Origin: Caulobacteraceae bacterium
GTDB lineage: Bacteria; Pseudomonadota; Alphaproteobacteria; Caulobacterales; Aquidulcibacteraceae
Reading direction: 5' to 3'
Assembly: GCA_009773335.1 (NCBI GenBank)
Contig: WRPF01000022.1
Location: forward strand, 1-42,881
Length of the DNA: 42,881 nucleotides
Positions within the stretch are counted from its first letter, which is position 1; each line of letters starts with the position of its first letter. The notes below the pieces were generated by a model. The model made no database searches. It was not told the origin of the DNA and worked only from the letters and a program-made list of their open reading frames with translations. Shown here one piece after another: positions 23,468 to 32,112 of the stretch. Both the position numbers and the translations under genes were made by a program.

Positions 23468-26400
23468 GTGGCAAACTCATTCTTTGAGCGACCGATCCTC
23501 AATTCCCCGTACCTCGAACCTGCGCTTCACCATGCGCTGGACCCTTTTGGACAGCCAATGGAGGAGGAGCCCAGGACCGGGCGTCGCCCCTCCCAATTCA
23601 TCACCCCCGTCCCGCAGGCCCGTGCGCGGCGCGGGGCCGCTCGCCAAGCTGGCTTCGACTTTGCCGAGGACGGCGTATCCGACGAGAAACAAAAGTACGA
23701 TCCGCATCCAATCATCAATGAAATTCGGTCGCTGATTTCGCCGTGGCGCACGCTTCCCAATCCTGCGGATTGGGGCGTAACACCGACAACGGCGAAGCTG
23801 CTTCAACACTGGCGATCAGAACAATTCGACGGGCCACGTCCCTTCTTCTGCCAGCTTGAAGCCGTCGAAACAGCAATTTGGTTGATGGAAGTCGCCCGCA
23901 GACCGCGAAGCGATGCAAAGAACCTGTCGCGCGATCAGGCAGTATGGTCGCACCTGCTGAACGCGAATGCGGAGGCCAATCCCGAAATCATCCGCCTCGC
24001 GATGAAAATGGCAACCGGCGCCGGGAAAACGACAGTCATGGCCATGCTGATTGCATGGCAGGCTCTAAATGCTGTTCGAACGCAAAACAGCAAGTCTTTC
24101 AGTCGCGGCTTTTTGATTGTGGCGCCTGGCATCACGATCAAGGATCGCCTCCGCGTATTGCAGCCGGAAGACCCAGACAACTACTACAAATCGCGTGAAC
24201 TCGTTCCGCCAGAACTCATCGGTGACATCGGCAAAGCTAAAATCGTCATCACCAACTATCATGCCTTCAAGCGGCGCGAAGTGATGGACGTCTCAAAAGT
24301 CGGCCGCGCCTTGCTGCAAGGACGAGACGCCCCGCCCGATACAATCGAAACAGAAGGCGAAATGCTGCGGCGCGCCTGCGGCGATCTCCTCGCCCTGAAA
24401 GACGTGGTCGTCATCAACGACGAAGCGCACCATTGCTATCGGGAAAAACCGAAGTCCGAAGATGAAGGAGACCTCGACGCCGACGAAAAGCGGGAGGCGA
24501 AGGAAAACAGCGAGGCCGCTCGTCTTTGGATCTCGGGCATTGAAGCCCTTAAACGAAAAGTCGGCGTTCGCTCGGTTTATGACCTGTCTGCAACGCCCTT
24601 CTTCCTTCGCGGCTCAGGCTATGCCGAAGGGACACTCTTCCCTTGGGTCGTGAGCGATTTCTCACTTATCGACGCCATCGAATGCGGGATCGTCAAACTT
24701 CCGCGCGTGCCAGTTGCCGACAACCAGGTGGGCGTGGACACGCCCGTGTACCGCGATCTGTGGAAGCACATTGGCAAGCGCATGCCCAAGAAGGGCACAG
24801 GCAAGTCGGGCGACATCGATCCCCTCTCTATTCCCAATGAACTGCAAACTGCGCTTCATGCTCTCTACGGGCACTACAAGCTGGTGCACCAGGAATGGAC
24901 CCGCGCCGGCATCAATGTGCCGCCAGTCTTTATCGTCGTGTGCAACAACACGGCCACATCCAAGCTGATCTACGAATGGATCGCAGGATGGGATCGCGCA
25001 AACGCCGACGGCGACCCCGTGAACCAACATCAAGGTCATCTCGACCTGTTTCGCAACTACGATGAGCACGGCAATCGCCTCGCAATTCCGAGAACACTGC
25101 TCATTGACAGTGCGCAACTCGAATCCGGCGAAGCGTTGGACCCGTCCTTCCGCAACATGGCGGAGATGGAGATCGAGCAGTTTCGACGGGAGCTTCGCGA
25201 GCGCACCGGCGACCCTCGCGCCGGCGAAAGCATCACGGATCAGGAACTGCTGCGCGAAGTAATGAACACCGTCGGAAAATCCGGCCGGCTCGGTGAATCC
25301 GTTCGATGCGTGGTCTCGGTGTCGATGCTGACCGAGGGCTGGGACACTAACACCGTCACTCACATTCTTGGCGTTCGAGCATTCGGCACGCAGCTTCTCT
25401 GCGAACAGGTTGTCGGCCGCGCGCTTCGCAGGCAGTCCTATGAGCTTAACGAGGATAACCTGTTCGACGTTGAGTACGCCGACATCATGGGCATCCCGTT
25501 CGACTTCGCGGCCAAACCAGTCGTCGTCGTCGTGAAGCCTCCGAAGCCGACCACGCGCGTCCAGGCCGTGAAGGATCGAGCGTCTCTCGAAATCACATTC
25601 CCCCGCGTCGAAGGGTATCGGACCGAGTTGCCTCATGACGTCATTGAGGCCCACTTCACCGACGACAGCCGCTTTGAACTAAACCCGGAGCGTATCGGCC
25701 CATGCACGGTGCTGCTGGAAGGTATCGTTGGCGTCAGCAATGAACTGAAGGTCGAGTCATTGGGCGACATCCGCCCGTCCACGATCGCCTTCCACATCGC
25801 CAAGCACATTTTGTACACGCGCTTCCGCGATCACGGAGAAGACCCGCCGCTGCATTTGTTCGGGCAATTGCGGACGATTGTCCGCCGTTGGGTGGAGGAA
25901 GGCTGGCTCACTGCGAAGGGCGTTCCCCTCGCCACGATCACTTATCGCGAGATGGCGGAGGAAGCGGCCAACCGCATCTACCACGCGATCCAGCGCGGCT
26001 CAGGCGGAGCAAAGCGCGTCAAAGCCGTTCTTGATGCCTACAATCCGAAGGGCTCCAGCCGCTTCGTCTCTTTCAACACGTCCAAGGACACATGGCGCAC
26101 CGATGCCCGCAAAAGCCACGTCAATCTGGTTGTCATGGACTCCTCCTGGGAAGGCGAACTCGCACGCTGCATCGAACGCAATCCGCATGTACGTGGCTAC
26201 GTCAAAAACCAGGGCCTTGGCTTTGACGTTCCCTATCGCGATGGCGCCGTACCGCGAAAGTATCTGCCGGATTTCATCGTGCAGCTTGAGACCGGCGACG
26301 GCGAGCCCTTGCATCTCATCCTTGAGACCAAGGGTTATCGCGGCAAGGACGCACAGGCGAAAGCCGACACGATGAAGACGCTTTGGATTCCGGGCGTCAA

Positions 26401-26521
26401 CAATCTCGGGACATTCGGCCGCTGGGCGTTCGCCGAATACACCGACCCCTACGACATAGAGGCGAAGCTGGACGCGCTCATTGACGCCGTTCTCGCCGAG
26501 AAGCCGAAGGAAGAAGCATAA
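23468..26521 (+). CDS. Type III-like restriction endonuclease subunit (helicase-nuclease)
   Basis: 1017 aa starting at a GTG (23468). A superfamily 2 helicase core: Walker A M-A-T-G-A-G-K-T-T near residue 181, VVINDEAHH near 316 (DEAH box), LSATPFF near 376, and EQVVGRALRRQ near 648 (motif VI). The C-terminal PDFIVQLETGDGEPLHLILETKGYRG (about residues 933-958) is a PD-(D/E)xK nuclease. This matches a family annotated as BPTD_3080-type restriction enzymes, related to type III Res. The stop codon overlaps the methyltransferase start (TAATG), so the two are made together. It would translocate along and cut unmodified foreign DNA. Confidence 0.92.
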   Translation: MANSFFERPILNSPYLEPALHHALDPFGQPMEEEPRTGRRPSQFITPVPQARARRGAARQAGFDFAEDGVSDEKQKYDPHPIINEIRSLISPWRTLPNPADWGVTPTTAKLLQHWRSEQFDGPRPFFCQLEAVETAIWLMEVARRPRSDAKNLSRDQAVWSHLLNANAEANPEIIRLAMKMATGAGKTTVMAMLIAWQALNAVRTQNSKSFSRGFLIVAPGITIKDRLRVLQPEDPDNYYKSRELVPPELIGDIGKAKIVITNYHAFKRREVMDVSKVGRALLQGRDAPPDTIETEGEMLRRACGDLLALKDVVVINDEAHHCYREKPKSEDEGDLDADEKREAKENSEAARLWISGIEALKRKVGVRSVYDLSATPFFLRGSGYAEGTLFPWVVSDFSLIDAIECGIVKLPRVPVADNQVGVDTPVYRDLWKHIGKRMPKKGTGKSGDIDPLSIPNELQTALHALYGHYKLVHQEWTRAGINVPPVFIVVCNNTATSKLIYEWIAGWDRANADGDPVNQHQGHLDLFRNYDEHGNRLAIPRTLLIDSAQLESGEALDPSFRNMAEMEIEQFRRELRERTGDPRAGESITDQELLREVMNTVGKSGRLGESVRCVVSVSMLTEGWDTNTVTHILGVRAFGTQLLCEQVVGRALRRQSYELNEDNLFDVEYADIMGIPFDFAAKPVVVVVKPPKPTTRVQAVKDRASLEITFPRVEGYRTELPHDVIEAHFTDDSRFELNPERIGPCTVLLEGIVGVSNELKVESLGDIRPSTIAFHIAKHILYTRFRDHGEDPPLHLFGQLRTIVRRWVEEGWLTAKGVPLATITYREMAEEAANRIYHAIQRGSGGAKRVKAVLDAYNPKGSSRFVSFNTSKDTWRTDARKSHVNLVVMDSSWEGELARCIERNPHVRGYVKNQGLGFDVPYRDGAVPRKYLPDFIVQLETGDGEPLHLILETKGYRGKDAQAKADTMKTLWIPGVNNLGTFGRWAFAEYTDPYDIEAKLDALIDAVLAEKPKEEA

Positions 26522-29469
26522 TGGCGCGCAACCCGCGGGGCTCAACCAAGAAGGCGGCAAAGCCCAAAAAGGTCGAGACGATCACTCACGACGCCGTGAG
26601 GCGCCGCAACGCGCCGACGGCCGAGTTGCAGTCCATCGCAGAGCGCGTCGAAGAGATGGCGCCTACGCCGCCCATCCGCTTCGAGCGAGCCACGCCGCTG
26701 AAGGCCGGCGCGGAACGCACACGCGACAAGGATCTTGACCCGCAGATCGTTTGGAATGGCGCCAAGATCAAACTGACCGCGGAGCAAGTGAAGCGGCTTG
26801 CCGAGACTGGCGAAATTGAGATCGGCGAAGCGCAGCTCGTCTGGCGCGGCAAGGATCGGCAGGACTGGTCCGACCTCGTGGTCAACGCGCCGCCGATATA
26901 CATCCAGGAGAAAATTCACCCAAAGGCGCTGATCGACGAATTGCAGAGGCAGTCCAAGAAGGAAGAGCCGACGCCGATGCTCGACCTGTTCGCGGACTTC
27001 AATGGCCTCGAACCTGATCAGCGCACGGAATTCTACCAGCACGGCCAACATTGGTCGAACCGCATGATCCTGGGCGACAGCTTGCAGGTGATGGCGAGCC
27101 TGGCGCAGCGCGAGGCCCTCAAGGGCAAGGTGCAGTGCATCTATTTCGACCCGCCCTATGGCATCAAGTTCAACTCGAATTGGCAGGTCTCCACGCTCTC
27201 GCGCGACGTGAAGGACGGGAAGCACGCCGACATCAGCCGTGAGCCGGAGCAGATCAAAGCCTTCCGCGACACTTGGAAGGACGGCATCCACTCCTACCTC
27301 ACCTATCTGCGCGATCGCCTCACCGTGATGCGAGAGCTACTAACACTGAGCGGCAGCATTTTTGTTCAGATCGGCGACGAAAACGTGCATCGCGTGCGGG
27401 CGGTGATGGACGAGGTGTTTGGAGAAGACAATTTTTGCTCTAGCATCTTTGTACTGAAAACGACCGGCGCTGGCAGTCCTGCAGTTTCTACGGATGTTCT
27501 AGCTTCAGTTGCCGACTACGTCCTTTGGTATGCGAGGGACATTTCTCAGGTAAAATATCGTCGAGAATACGCCTCACGTCGCCCATCTGACGATGGCAAC
27601 TACCGAATGGCGCGTGAGTCCGGCGTATGGGATCGTTCGCTCACACAAGAGGAAATGTCAGATGTAGACGGGCTGCCTGCCCAATTGGCCGTGTTCGCGC
27701 CGAATCCTCTGACATCGCAGACGGCGGGAGCAACAACGACTTTTCCCTACATCCATCGCGGTCAGACCTACGAACCCGGAAAAGGTGGATGGAAGACAAA
27801 TGCGCGTGGTTTTGAGCGGCTCGACAAGGCGGCGCGTCTGCATGGCATCGGCCGGACACTCCGCTTTGTAAGATTTTTCAACGACTTTCCGTTTCAGGCT
27901 CAGAATAACTTGTGGGACGACGCCAGACAGAGTGGCTTTGGTTCCGAGAAAATATACGTTGTTCAAACGACGCCAGCGATCATTCAACGTTGCATGTTGA
28001 TGGCCACCGATCCCGGTGATCTTGTGCTGGATCCGACCTGCGGCTCTGGCACCGCCGCCTTTGTTGCAGAGCAATGGGGCAGGCGTTGGATCACCATCGA
28101 CACGTCCCGCGTCGCGCTGGCGCTTGCGCGGACACGGCTGATGAGCGCGCGGTATCCGTTCTATCTGCTCGCCGACAGCAAGGAAGGCCGCGAGAAGGAG
28201 ATGCAGGTCTCCGGAAGGATTTTGCCGGACGCGCCGGTGAACGGCGATGTGCGCCAAGGCTTCGTCTATGAGCGCGCGCCGCACGTCACGCTGAAATCCA
28301 TCGCCAACAATGCCGAGATCGATGTGATCTGGGAGACGGCGCAGCGCGCGCTGGAACCGTTGCGCGAGGCGCTCAACGCCGCCCTCGGCAAGACATGGGC
28401 TGAATGGGAAATCCCGCGCGAGGCTGGCGCCGGCTGGAGCGACGCAGCCAAGCAGTCGCACGCAAAATGGTGGGAGGCGCGCATCGCCCGCCAGAAGGAG
28501 ATCGACGCCTCCATAGCCAAGAACGCCGATGTCGAGTTGCTTTACGATCGCCCCTATCAGGACACGAGCCGAGTGCGCGTCGCAGGCCCATTCACGGTGG
28601 AAAGCCTCTCCCCTCACCGCGTCGTGCCGGCAGACGAAGAGGAACTTATCGATCTCACGGACGCGGAGAAAGGCAAACGCCGCCGCACAAAGTTCGTCAC
28701 ACCACCTACGGACTTCGCCGAATTGGTTCTCGAGTACCTCCGCACAACAGGCGTGCACCAAGCCGAGAAGCGCGACACCATCAAGTTCCTCAGCGTCCAG
28801 GGTTGGCCCGGCGAATACGTAAACGCCGAAGCTCGCTTCATGGAAGGTGAGAAGGAACGCCGCGCCGCCGTGTTCATCGGCCCGGAATTCGGCACGCTCT
28901 CCCGCGTCGATCTCGCCGCCGCCGCGCGCGAGGCCACCGACGGCCGCTTCGACGCGTTGATCGCCTGCGCCTTCAACTTCGACGCCCACGCTAACATGGA
29001 CCGGCTCGGCCCGTTGCCGATCCTCAAAGCCAAGATGAACCCCGACCTGCACATGGGCGGAGAGTTGAAGAACACGGGCAAAGGCAATCTCTTCGTCGTG
29101 TTTGGCGAACCCGACATCGACATCGAGGATCAGGGCAATGGTACGATCCAGGTCCGCGTGAAAGGCATCGACGTTTTCGACCCCAACACCGGCGAAATCC
29201 GCTCCAACGACACCAAGGGTATCGCCGCATGGTTCATCGACGATGACTACAACGAAGAAAGCTTCTTCGTCCGCCACGCCTACTTCCTCGGTGCGAACGA
29301 CCCGTACAAGGCGCTCAAGACAGCGCTCAAGGCCGAGATCGATGAGACGGCCTGGGCTGGGCTCTATTCAGAAGTCTCCCGCCCTTTCAAACGACCAGAC
29401 ACGAAGCGGATCGCGGTGAAGGTCATCAACCACTTCGGCGACGAGGTCATGAAGGTGTTCGCAGTATGA
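26521..29469 (+). CDS. Type III-like DNA (adenine) methyltransferase
   Basis: 982 aa. Motif IV D-P-P-Y is at about residue 211 (CIYFDPPYGIKF) and motif I follows at about residue 503 (VLDPTCGSGTAAFVAEQWGRRW), the order of beta-class N6-adenine/N4-cytosine enzymes such as type III Mod. About 290 residues between them would hold the target-recognition domain. That stretch (about 27420-27990) is visibly AT-richer than both sides, suggesting replacement by recombination. The C-terminal 400 residues are a large extra region, unusual for ordinary Mod proteins. It modifies host sites and probably guides the partner Res. Confidence 0.92.
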   Translation: MARNPRGSTKKAAKPKKVETITHDAVRRRNAPTAELQSIAERVEEMAPTPPIRFERATPLKAGAERTRDKDLDPQIVWNGAKIKLTAEQVKRLAETGEIEIGEAQLVWRGKDRQDWSDLVVNAPPIYIQEKIHPKALIDELQRQSKKEEPTPMLDLFADFNGLEPDQRTEFYQHGQHWSNRMILGDSLQVMASLAQREALKGKVQCIYFDPPYGIKFNSNWQVSTLSRDVKDGKHADISREPEQIKAFRDTWKDGIHSYLTYLRDRLTVMRELLTLSGSIFVQIGDENVHRVRAVMDEVFGEDNFCSSIFVLKTTGAGSPAVSTDVLASVADYVLWYARDISQVKYRREYASRRPSDDGNYRMARESGVWDRSLTQEEMSDVDGLPAQLAVFAPNPLTSQTAGATTTFPYIHRGQTYEPGKGGWKTNARGFERLDKAARLHGIGRTLRFVRFFNDFPFQAQNNLWDDARQSGFGSEKIYVVQTTPAIIQRCMLMATDPGDLVLDPTCGSGTAAFVAEQWGRRWITIDTSRVALALARTRLMSARYPFYLLADSKEGREKEMQVSGRILPDAPVNGDVRQGFVYERAPHVTLKSIANNAEIDVIWETAQRALEPLREALNAALGKTWAEWEIPREAGAGWSDAAKQSHAKWWEARIARQKEIDASIAKNADVELLYDRPYQDTSRVRVAGPFTVESLSPHRVVPADEEELIDLTDAEKGKRRRTKFVTPPTDFAELVLEYLRTTGVHQAEKRDTIKFLSVQGWPGEYVNAEARFMEGEKERRAAVFIGPEFGTLSRVDLAAAAREATDGRFDALIACAFNFDAHANMDRLGPLPILKAKMNPDLHMGGELKNTGKGNLFVVFGEPDIDIEDQGNGTIQVRVKGIDVFDPNTGEIRSNDTKGIAAWFIDDDYNEESFFVRHAYFLGANDPYKALKTALKAEIDETAWAGLYSEVSRPFKRPDTKRIAVKVINHFGDEVMKVFAV

Positions 29470-29885
29470 CGCCTGTCGCGCGATGGTCGCGAACTATCGA
29501 ACAGACTGTAGCGCTCACAGTGCGCCAGCCATGGGCATGGCTCATCGTGCACGGCTTCAAAGATATCGAGAACAGGCCTCGACGTCTTGTCACGTTTCCA
29601 AAACCGATCCTCGTTCACGCGGGCTCGAACAGGAATGCGCTGGAAGAAAATATCTTGGAAGTTCGCCGCAACTTCCGAGTACCGATTCCCGACCCGGATG
29701 ACCTAGAATTCGGTGGAATTGTCGGCGCAGTGGACATTGTCGCATGCACGGAAACGTCGCGCTCGAAATGGCATGACGAAGGCTCGTTCGGCTGGGGATT
29801 GGCAAATCCCCGCCGTCTGAAATTTCGTGGCTGCCCGGGGGCTCAAGGATTCTTTCACCCAATCTTCTGCGACAACGCCAAATGA
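29466..29885 (+). CDS. ASCH-domain protein
   Basis: 139 aa, beginning inside the methyltransferase stop codon (ATGA) and ending inside the helicase start. ALTVRQPWAWLIVHGFKDIENRPRRL is the core of the ASCH fold, related to PUA RNA-binding domains, and FPKPILVHAG is the next conserved strand. ASCH domains bind RNA or modified nucleotides and some have ribonuclease or amidohydrolase activity. Being locked between the restriction and helicase genes suggests a role in that system. Base composition is lower in GC than the neighbours. Confidence 0.85.
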   Translation: MTPVARWSRTIEQTVALTVRQPWAWLIVHGFKDIENRPRRLVTFPKPILVHAGSNRNALEENILEVRRNFRVPIPDPDDLEFGGIVGAVDIVACTETSRSKWHDEGSFGWGLANPRRLKFRGCPGAQGFFHPIFCDNAK

Positions 29886-31942
29886 ACTTCCATCTCGCCT
29901 CGACTTTCATCGACAGCCTCGCGCGCCTTCCGGCGCAGGAGCAAAAGGCCGCCAAGGCGAGCGCGTTGGACTTGCAACTTGATCCGACTTCACCCGGCCT
30001 GCAATTCCACCGTATCGAACGCTCCAAAGACCCGAACTTCTGGTCGATCCGTGTCAACCGCGATCTGCGCATCATCGTCCACAAGACGGCGTCTAGCTTG
30101 ATGCTCGCCTATGTCGATCATCACGACGAAGCCTATGCGTGGGCCGAGCGCCGTCGCATTGAGACCCATCCGACAACGGGCGCGACGCAGATCGTCGAAG
30201 TCCGTGAGCGCGTCGAAGAGATCGCCGTCGCGGCCCCCAAGGCCGCCCCGAGCCTCTTCGCGAAACTGAAGGCCGATGATCTTCTCTCTGTCGGCGTCCC
30301 ACCGGATTGGGTGGCCGACGTGTTGACGGCGGAGAACGAAGATCGCTTTCTCGAACTTGCGGTCCACCTGCCATCCGAAGCGGGAGAGGCGCTGCTGGCA
30401 TACGCGGCCGGCGGTCCGCTTATGAAACCGGCGCCGATGCCCGCCGCATCCCCGCTTCAGCATCCCGACGCGCTACGCCGCTTCCGCATCATCGACGACA
30501 TTACCGACCTGCAGGCAGCGCTCGATGCGCCATGGGACACCTGGACCGTGTACCTGCACCCCTCTCAACGCGCGATCGTTGCGGAGACTTACTCCGGCCC
30601 CGCGCGCGTCGTCGGATCGGCAGGCACCGGCAAAACCGTCGTCGCGCTTCATCGCGCCGCCCGCATGGCGCAAGCTTCGGAAGACTCTCGCGTTCTGCTC
30701 TCCACCTTTTCGCGTCCACTCGCGAACGAGTTGGAACGAAAGGTCCGAATCCTGCTTGGCCCGCACACTAACGTGGTGCACCGCATCGTTGTCACGTCGT
30801 TTCAGGGAATTGCGGACGAACTCTACCAGCTCATGCACGCCGCCAAGCCCTTCATCGCTTCGCCGGCACAGGTGCAAGCAGCTCTGGAAAAAGCTCGCTC
30901 GGATAGCGGCCAGACAGAATTCAGCATTCGCTTCTTGGTTTCTGAATGGAACGCCATCGTCGATCCTTGGCAAGTCTCGACCGAGGAAGACTATGCAAAG
31001 ACTCCACGCACCGGTCGAACCAAGCGCCTCGGCACACAACAGAGGACACGGCTTTGGCCGATTTTCGCCGCAACCCGCAACGCGATCCGCGACCGTGGCA
31101 TGTTTACATGGCCGCAGGTCATGGCCGACGTTGCCGCGCACCATACCGCTCGATCGAGCAAACCGTTTACCCATGTCGTCATCGATGAGGCGCAAGACCT
31201 TGGCGTTGCCGAGCTACGCATGCTCTCAGCGCTCGCTCCGGCCGGCGAAAACGCGCTTTTCTTCGCTGGCGATCTCGGCCAGCGGATATTTGTGCCCCCG
31301 CTTTCCTGGCAGGCGCTCGGTGTTGATGTCCGGGGTCGTTCAAAAACCCTGCGCGTAAACTACCGAACCTCACACCAGATCCGCCAGACAGCCGATCGAC
31401 TGTTGCCGAAATCCATTCGAGATGCGGACGGCCTTGAAGACAGTCGTTCAGGATCAGTATCGACTTTCAATGGTCCGCAACCGCTTGTTCGGACCTTCCC
31501 GACAGCGGACGCGGAAAAGGCGCACCTTGCATCGACGCTGTCAGACCTCGTGCAAGAAGGGGTGTCGCCTGAAGACATAGGTATTTTCGTCCGCTCCGAC
31601 GCGGAGCTACCGCGAGCCCGCGATCTGTTGGCACAAGCTGGCTTGAAGGTGCTTGAACTGTCGGAACGAGCAGTCGATCGTGCAGACCGGGTCAGCCTCG
31701 GCACAATGCATCTCGCCAAGGGCCTCGAATTCAAAGCCGTGCTCGTCATGGCATGCGACGCAAATGTTCTCCCGCTCGATTCACGGATACAAACGGCCGC
31801 AGACGAAGCGGACCTTGACGACGTGTACCAGACTGAACGTCACCTCTTATACGTCGCCTGCACCCGCGCTCGTGACACCCTGCATGTTACGGGTATCCAA
31901 CCCGGTTCAGAATTTCTTGCTGATTTGAACGCCGCCCCATAG
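29882..31942 (+). CDS. UvrD/Rep-type helicase with RelE-like N-terminal domain
   Basis: 686 aa. Residues 1-90 (FHLASTFIDSLARLPAQEQ, then PNFWSIRVNRDLRIIVHK and DHHDEAYAWAERRR) have the strand and helix pattern of RelE/ParE-type toxins. The rest is a superfamily 1A helicase: Walker A V-G-S-A-G-T-G-K-T (about residue 240), THVVIDEAQDLG (motif II), LRVNYRTSHQIR (motif IV), GTMHLAKGLEFKAVLVMAC (motif V) and RHLLYVACTRARDTLHVTG (motif VI). It is the last gene of the coupled four-gene unit (starts in the ASCH stop codon). The RelE-like part may bind ribosomes or RNA or have become a structural adaptor; activity cannot be judged by eye. Confidence 0.88.
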   Translation: MNFHLASTFIDSLARLPAQEQKAAKASALDLQLDPTSPGLQFHRIERSKDPNFWSIRVNRDLRIIVHKTASSLMLAYVDHHDEAYAWAERRRIETHPTTGATQIVEVRERVEEIAVAAPKAAPSLFAKLKADDLLSVGVPPDWVADVLTAENEDRFLELAVHLPSEAGEALLAYAAGGPLMKPAPMPAASPLQHPDALRRFRIIDDITDLQAALDAPWDTWTVYLHPSQRAIVAETYSGPARVVGSAGTGKTVVALHRAARMAQASEDSRVLLSTFSRPLANELERKVRILLGPHTNVVHRIVVTSFQGIADELYQLMHAAKPFIASPAQVQAALEKARSDSGQTEFSIRFLVSEWNAIVDPWQVSTEEDYAKTPRTGRTKRLGTQQRTRLWPIFAATRNAIRDRGMFTWPQVMADVAAHHTARSSKPFTHVVIDEAQDLGVAELRMLSALAPAGENALFFAGDLGQRIFVPPLSWQALGVDVRGRSKTLRVNYRTSHQIRQTADRLLPKSIRDADGLEDSRSGSVSTFNGPQPLVRTFPTADAEKAHLASTLSDLVQEGVSPEDIGIFVRSDAELPRARDLLAQAGLKVLELSERAVDRADRVSLGTMHLAKGLEFKAVLVMACDANVLPLDSRIQTAADEADLDDVYQTERHLLYVACTRARDTLHVTGIQPGSEFLADLNAAP

Positions 31943-31971
31943 CCGAGGCCGCGCGCGCTCACCTCTCCAAT

Positions 31972-32042
31972 CGCCTGCGTCGTCCGCCGTTCAAGGGACG
32001 CTGGCGCTCTTCGCCCTTGATCGGCGGCCTTGGCCGCAGGCG
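31972..32042. promoter_or_regulatory. Long hairpin in the leader of the ParB-like gene
   Basis: CGCCTGCG (31972-31979) pairs with CGCAGGCG (32035-32042), CCGCCG with CGGCGG, and CAAGGG with CCCTTG inside it, giving a 71-nt imperfect stem-loop. A second dyad, GGTCGC-ACGC-GCGACC, follows at about 32054. The structure precedes the gene by about 70 bp. Such folds can act as single-stranded promoters in conjugative leading regions, or as RNA regulators. Confidence 0.55.
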
Positions 32043-32112
32043 TCAACGCATGGGGTCGCACGCGCGACCTCGGCTCAGCATTCTGCCGCCGAGAAGCTCT
32101 CAGGAGCCTCTC

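Noticed and set aside
27658-29277. 539-codon minus-strand frame
   Set aside because: Shadow of the methyltransferase gene in high-GC DNA; the plus-strand frame carries real motifs and this one none.
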